Source: Lysobacter antibioticus (lineage in GTDB: Bacteria; Pseudomonadota; Gammaproteobacteria; Xanthomonadales; Xanthomonadaceae). Taken from it: DNA of 59,137 bases. Shown piece by piece: positions 55,584 to 59,137 of the stretch; positions within the stretch are counted from its first letter, which is position 1, and every line of letters starts with the position of its first letter. The stretch lies in the NCBI RefSeq assembly GCF_000731095.1, contig NZ_JMTZ01000016.1:1-59137 (forward strand). Direction: 5' to 3'. The position numbers and the translations under genes are program-made. Under the pieces are notes generated by a model that ran no database searches, had not been told where the DNA came from, and was given only the letters and a program-made list of their open reading frames with translations.

Positions 55584-56048
55584 ATGCTGACGATGAAGGC
55601 CAAGTACGCACTGCGCGCGATGTGCGCGCTGGCGCGTGCCGACGGCGGCCGGCTCCGGGGCGGACGGCTGCAGGCGCGCACGATCGCCGAACACAGCCGC
55701 GCACCCGGCAAGTTCCTCGAGACCATCCTGGTCGATCTGCGCCAGGCCGGTTTCATCGACAGCCGGCGCGGCCAGAAAGGCGGCCACGCCCTGGCCCGCC
55801 CGGCCGATCAGATCATGATCGGCGACCTGATCCGCGCCATCGACGGCCCCCTGGCGCCGGTGCGTTGCGCCAGTGTCAGCGCCTACCAGCCCTGCTCCGA
55901 CTGTCCCGACCCCGACGCCTGCAGCCTGCGTTCGCTGATGCGCGAGGCGCGCGACGCGATCTCCGACGTGCTCGACCGGCGCAGCCTGCACGAGCTGGCC
56001 CTGGCGCCCGGTTCGAGCCTGGCCGCGCTGGCCGGAGACGGCCCGTGA
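55584..56048 (+). CDS. Rrf2-family regulator with Cys cluster
   Basis: A 154-aa protein. M-L-T-M-K-A-K-Y-A-L-R-A-M begins the winged helix typical of Rrf2, with the wing at S-R-R-G-Q-K-G-G. Four cysteines, C95, C104, C107 and C113, are placed as for an iron-sulfur cluster or a redox sensor. In other bacteria Rrf2 proteins (IscR, CymR) control Fe-S or sulfur metabolism; the adjacent YezD-like gene and sulfate-binding protein suggest a sulfur role. A second start at 55593 has a better GGGA spacing. The following gene starts inside its stop (GTGA). An imperfect TTCCC/GGGAA inverted repeat (55562-55583) overlaps its start. Confidence 0.87.
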   Translation: MLTMKAKYALRAMCALARADGGRLRGGRLQARTIAEHSRAPGKFLETILVDLRQAGFIDSRRGQKGGHALARPADQIMIGDLIRAIDGPLAPVRCASVSAYQPCSDCPDPDACSLRSLMREARDAISDVLDRRSLHELALAPGSSLAALAGDGP

Positions 56049-56359
56049 GCCGGCATGTGCCGGGCGAGCGCGGCGCCGGCCGCCGGGTCCGCACGCCGGC
56101 CGAACCGCGCCAGCACGATCAGCGCCAGCCCGAACGCGCCGCCGCGCGCCGGGCCGATGCCGCCGCCGACCGGCCGGCACCGACCGTCGAACCCGAGATC
56201 AACATCGTCAACCTCAGCGACAGCGAGTACCAGTTGCTGACCGCGGTGCGCGAACTCGGCCAGGGCCAGATCGAAGTCGTCGTGCACAGCTCGCGCATCG
56301 TCCAGATCACCCGCAGCCAACGCCTGCCGGTGGCGCCGACACGGGCCCCGCGTCCGTGA
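56045..56359 (+). CDS. YezD-like DUF2292 protein
   Basis: A 104-aa protein with a basic, low-complexity N-terminus (about 1-50) and a DUF2292 core (about 55-95): E-Y-Q-L-L-T-A-V-R-E-L-G-Q-G-Q-I-E then V-V-V-H-S-S-R-I-V-Q-I-T-R. These small proteins often lie beside sulfate-uptake genes; their function is unknown. Its GTG start overlaps the Rrf2 stop by 4 bp, so it is translationally coupled. The N-terminal extension is longer than in typical YezD proteins (about 55 aa). Confidence 0.8.
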   Translation: MSRHVPGERGAGRRVRTPAEPRQHDQRQPERAAARRADAAADRPAPTVEPEINIVNLSDSEYQLLTAVRELGQGQIEVVVHSSRIVQITRSQRLPVAPTRAPRP

Positions 56360-56489
56360 GCCGCACGCGCTGTCGACGCCGCTAATCCATCTCCGCCGCC
56401 GTCGCCGCGGCCGCTCGACCTCCACCCACCCGCTATCGGCCCGATCGATGGGCCCGCCGACTGTCCAGTCACCGCTGAAGGAGCACGAC

Positions 56490-57950
56490 ATGCAAACCCG
56501 GGTTCGACTTGCGAACGCAACGCCTACCGCGACCCCTTGGCTGTGGGGCGCGCTGGCGTGTGCGCTCGCCTTGCCGGCCCAGGCGCAAACCGCTCCGCCC
56601 ACGGTCGAAGAGCTGGCCCAGCGTCTGCGCGAGATCGAACGACGCCTGGGCGGCGGCGAGGCCGTCGCCGGCGCCGCCGCCGACAGCGGCAACCTGAGCG
56701 ATCTCGATCAACGCCTGCGGGTGATCGAACGCCGCCTGGAACTGCAAGCCGAGGAAAGCGCGGCCAAGGCCGCGAGCACGCCGACGGTGACGCTCAGCGC
56801 GAGCAAGGGGCTGGCGGTGAAATCGCCGCCGCCGGGCGACGTCGAACTGAAGTTCAAGGCGCTGGTCCAGGCCGATGGCCGCTTCTTCATCGGCGACGAC
56901 ACGGTGCCGCAGAACGACACGTTTCTGTTCCGCCGGATCATGCCGACCATCGAAGGCAGTTGGGGTTCGCTGGTCGGCTTCCGCCTGACCCCGGAATTCG
57001 CCGGCGACAGCGCGACCATCGCCGACGCTTACCTGGATCTGAAGTTCGACCCGCGCGCGACCGTGCGCATCGGCAAGTTCAAGAGCCCGGTCGGGCTGGA
57101 ACGCCTGCAGTCCAGCGGTTCGACCGCCTTGATCGAACTCGGCCTGGCTTCGGAACTCACGCCCAACCGCGACCTCGGCGTGCAATTGCAAGGCGAGTTC
57201 GCGCAGTCGACGGTGTCGTACGCGCTCGGCGTCTACAACGGCGCGGTCGACGGCCGCGACAGCCCGACGGTGAACCCCGACAACGACTTCGAGCTCGCCG
57301 GACGCCTGTTCTTCGAGCCGTGGAAGAACGACAGCAACGCACTCTCGGGCCTGGGCTTCGGCCTCGCCGGCAGCCGCGGCGACAAGCAGGGCAGCGGCAA
57401 TAACTTCCTGCCGCGCTACCGCACCCCGGGGCAGACGCAGTTCTTCAACTACCGCGGCACCGCGCTGGCCGACGGCGCGCACACGCGTTGGTCGCCGCAG
57501 GTCTGGTACTACCGCAACGCCTTCAGCGTGCTCGGCGAATATGTGAGCTCCAGCCAGGAAGTGCGCATCGGCGCGGTCGCCGACGAACTCGACCATCGCG
57601 CCTGGCAAGTCACCACCGGCTACGTGCTGACCGGCGAGGACGCCGGCTACAAGGGCGTGGCCCGGCCTAACCATCCGTTTACGGTCGGTGGTGCAGGCTG
57701 GGGCGCGTTCGAACTGGTCGCACGCTACGGGCGCCTGGAGATCGACGACGCCGCTTTCCCGCGCTTCGCCGATCGCAACGCCGTCGCCGCCGCGGCGCGT
57801 TCGTGGGGCCTGGGCCTGAATTGGTACCTGACCGGCAACCTCAAGCTGGTCGCCAACTACACCCAGACCGAATTCGACGGCGGTGCCGCCGCCGGCCGCG
57901 ATCGCGAAGACGAAAAGGCCTTCTTCACCCGCGCCCAGCTCGCCTTCTGA
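56490..57950 (+). CDS. OprO/OprP-like outer-membrane porin
   Basis: A 486-aa protein with a signal peptide (about 1-28, ending A-Q-A-Q), a coiled-coil-like segment (about 32-90, [13 protein letters not shown] twice), and a beta-barrel ending T-R-A-Q-L-A-F, with the C-terminal Phe needed for assembly. The [11 protein letters not shown] segment is typical of phosphate-selective porins. Between YezD and the sulfate-binding protein, it may admit sulfate or related anions. A strong GAAGGAG ribosome-binding site precedes the ATG at 56490. Selectivity cannot be read from sequence. Confidence 0.88.
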   Translation: MQTRVRLANATPTATPWLWGALACALALPAQAQTAPPTVEELAQRLREIERRLGGGEAVAGAAADSGNLSDLDQRLRVIERRLELQAEESAAKAASTPTVTLSASKGLAVKSPPPGDVELKFKALVQADGRFFIGDDTVPQNDTFLFRRIMPTIEGSWGSLVGFRLTPEFAGDSATIADAYLDLKFDPRATVRIGKFKSPVGLERLQSSGSTALIELGLASELTPNRDLGVQLQGEFAQSTVSYALGVYNGAVDGRDSPTVNPDNDFELAGRLFFEPWKNDSNALSGLGFGLAGSRGDKQGSGNNFLPRYRTPGQTQFFNYRGTALADGAHTRWSPQVWYYRNAFSVLGEYVSSSQEVRIGAVADELDHRAWQVTTGYVLTGEDAGYKGVARPNHPFTVGGAGWGAFELVARYGRLEIDDAAFPRFADRNAVAAAARSWGLGLNWYLTGNLKLVANYTQTEFDGGAAAGRDREDEKAFFTRAQLAF

Positions 57951-58029
57951 CGCCGGCGATCGCAAGACCCCGGTTTCGAATTCCCATATCCCGTTCGCCC
58001 CCAGTTCGCCCCACGCACAGGACTTACCG

Positions 58030-59031
58030 ATGAAAACCACCCTCCGCCTGATGTTGCTCGGCCTGGCCCTCTCCGCCGCCTGCGCGTCGGCCAAAGACGT
58101 CGAATTGCTCAACGTGTCCTACGACCCCACCCGCGAGTTCTACGCCGAGGTCAACCAGGTCTTCGCCGCGCAGTGGAAACAGCAGACCGGCGAGATCCTC
58201 AACCTGCGCGCCTCGCACGGCGGCTCGGGCAAGCAGGCGCGCTCGGTCGTCGATGGCCTCGAAGCCGACGTGGTGACCCTGGCGCTGGCCGGCGACATCG
58301 ACACCATCGCCAACGCCAAGCAGTTGCCGGCCAATTGGCAGACGCGTCTGCCGCACCAGAGCTCGCCTTACACCTCGACCATCGTGTTCCTGGTGCGCAA
58401 GGGCAACCCGAAGCGCATCAAGGACTGGGGCGACCTGACCCAGGCCGGCCTCGGCGTGATCACCCCGAACCCGAAGACCTCCGGCGGTGCGCGCTGGAAT
58501 TACCTGGCCGCCTGGGCCTGGGCCTCGACCAAATATCGCGATGGCGACAAAGTCGTCGACTACCTCACCCAGTTGTTCAAGAACGTACCCGTGCTCGACA
58601 CCGGCGCGCGCGGCTCGACCACGACCTTCGTCGATCGCGGCATCGGCGACGTATTGCTGGCCTGGGAGAACGAGGCCTTGTTGACCTTGGAGCAGCCGGC
58701 CAACCGCGGCAAGTACGAAATCGTCGTGCCGAGCCTGAGCATCAAGGCCGAACCGCCGGTGGCCTGGGTCGACAAGAACGTCGACAAGCACGGCACCCGC
58801 AAGCAGGCCGAGGCCTATCTGCGCTTCCTGTACACCCCCGAAGGCCAACGCCTCGCCGCCAAGCACGGCTACCGTCCGGCCGAGCCCGACAAGGTGTCGG
58901 CCGCCGACCTCGCCAAGTTCCCGGCGGTGAAGCAGGTCACCATCGACAGCGCGTTCGGCGGTTGGAAGAAAGCCCAGGCCGCGCATTTCTCCGACGGCGG
59001 CTTCTTCGACAAGATCTATCTGCCGAAGTAA
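58030..59031 (+). CDS. sbp: Periplasmic sulfate-binding protein
   Basis: A 333-aa protein with a signal peptide (1-21, ending A-S-A). It shows family segments: [13 protein letters not shown] (about 26-38), H-G-G-S-G-K-Q-A-R (about 63-71), [12 protein letters not shown] (about 155-166), and [11 protein letters not shown] (about 193-203). It binds sulfate or thiosulfate in the periplasm for an ABC importer (CysTWA), whose genes are not in this window. It lies 79 bp after the porin gene and is followed by a terminator, so the unit ends here. Confidence 0.95.
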   Translation: MKTTLRLMLLGLALSAACASAKDVELLNVSYDPTREFYAEVNQVFAAQWKQQTGEILNLRASHGGSGKQARSVVDGLEADVVTLALAGDIDTIANAKQLPANWQTRLPHQSSPYTSTIVFLVRKGNPKRIKDWGDLTQAGLGVITPNPKTSGGARWNYLAAWAWASTKYRDGDKVVDYLTQLFKNVPVLDTGARGSTTTFVDRGIGDVLLAWENEALLTLEQPANRGKYEIVVPSLSIKAEPPVAWVDKNVDKHGTRKQAEAYLRFLYTPEGQRLAAKHGYRPAEPDKVSAADLAKFPAVKQVTIDSAFGGWKKAQAAHFSDGGFFDKIYLPK

Positions 59032-59104
59032 ACCGTACACGACGGGACATGGCTTGCCTTCGCAAAGGGCAAGCGGCCGGCCTCGCGCATCGCGACGCCG
59101 GCAC

Positions 59105-59137
59105 GAGCCGCGACACCGAACGGTGCCGCGGCTCTTT
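59105..59137 (+). terminator. Hairpin terminator after sbp, at window edge
   Basis: GAGCCGCG (59105-59112) pairs with CGCGGCTC (59127-59134), and CACCG with CGGTG inside, with one mismatch, around an AA loop. It is followed by TTT at the window end, so the T-tract may continue. Confidence 0.7.

Overview
The window is about 70% G+C with dense genes and long antisense shadow frames. The gene families (xanthomonadin-type aryl-polyene pigment genes with a XanB2-like chorismatase, several secreted S9 peptidases, DUF2782 beside polA, a C-rich sRNA candidate next to polA) and the dispersed short palindromic repeats point to a gammaproteobacterium of the Xanthomonadaceae/Lysobacteraceae, most likely a Lysobacter or close relative. 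This placement is inference from gene content; no rRNA gene is present. I saw no tRNA, rRNA, CRISPR array, insertion sequence or prophage.

Layout. 1-6.7 kb: a repeat block, then minus-strand genes for a membrane-anchored ankyrin-repeat protein, YcgL, and a CydAB quinol oxidase with a short Q-loop (cyanide-insensitive type). 7-13.5 kb: a secreted S9 peptidase, hemF, a DUF421 membrane protein, and a TonB-dependent receptor behind a good Fur-box match. 13.6-17.6 kb: a candidate small RNA with C-rich loops and its own terminator directly downstream of polA, then polA, a DUF2782 lipoprotein and a GNAT acetyltransferase. 18-36 kb: mostly exported proteins and housekeeping genes (two more S9 peptidases, uvrD, a peptidase-MA-like protein, YqhA, a YfcG-like GST, a Coa1-like protein, a DUF885 protein, a large beta-lactamase-fold protein) and an XRE-cupin regulator with a palindromic operator candidate.

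36-52 kb: an aryl-polyene (xanthomonadin-like) pigment locus. A plus-strand arm carries the ketosynthase, chain-length factor and glycosyltransferase. A long minus-strand operon carries the ACP, a membrane protein, two hotdog dehydratases, an acyltransferase, a LolA-like carrier, an MMPL exporter, an unrecognised 169-aa protein and a FabG-type reductase. A divergent plus-strand pair carries a flavin-dependent halogenase-like enzyme and XanB2-type chorismatase. Together these would make a hydroxybenzoate starter, elongate and reduce it on the ACP, acylate or glycosylate the product, and move it to the outer membrane. No AMP-ligase that would load the starter is visible; the place where related clusters often carry it is a 163-bp gap. 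Between the two arms lie repeats, a lipoprotein gene and a gene for a secreted repeat protein that do not look like pigment genes.

52-59 kb: a small membrane protein, an incomplete peptide-type ABC importer (one permease and one double ATPase), then an Rrf2 regulator, a YezD-like DUF2292 protein, an OprO/P-like porin and a periplasmic sulfate-binding protein. The last four form a plausible sulfur-acquisition unit ending in a hairpin terminator at the window edge.

Three themes cut across the window: several families of dispersed palindromic repeats; short degenerate tandem repeats that begin at stop codons; and four genes (hemF, polA, uvrD, the halogenase) whose -10-like hexamer lies only 6-7 bases before the ATG, as expected for leaderless mRNAs.
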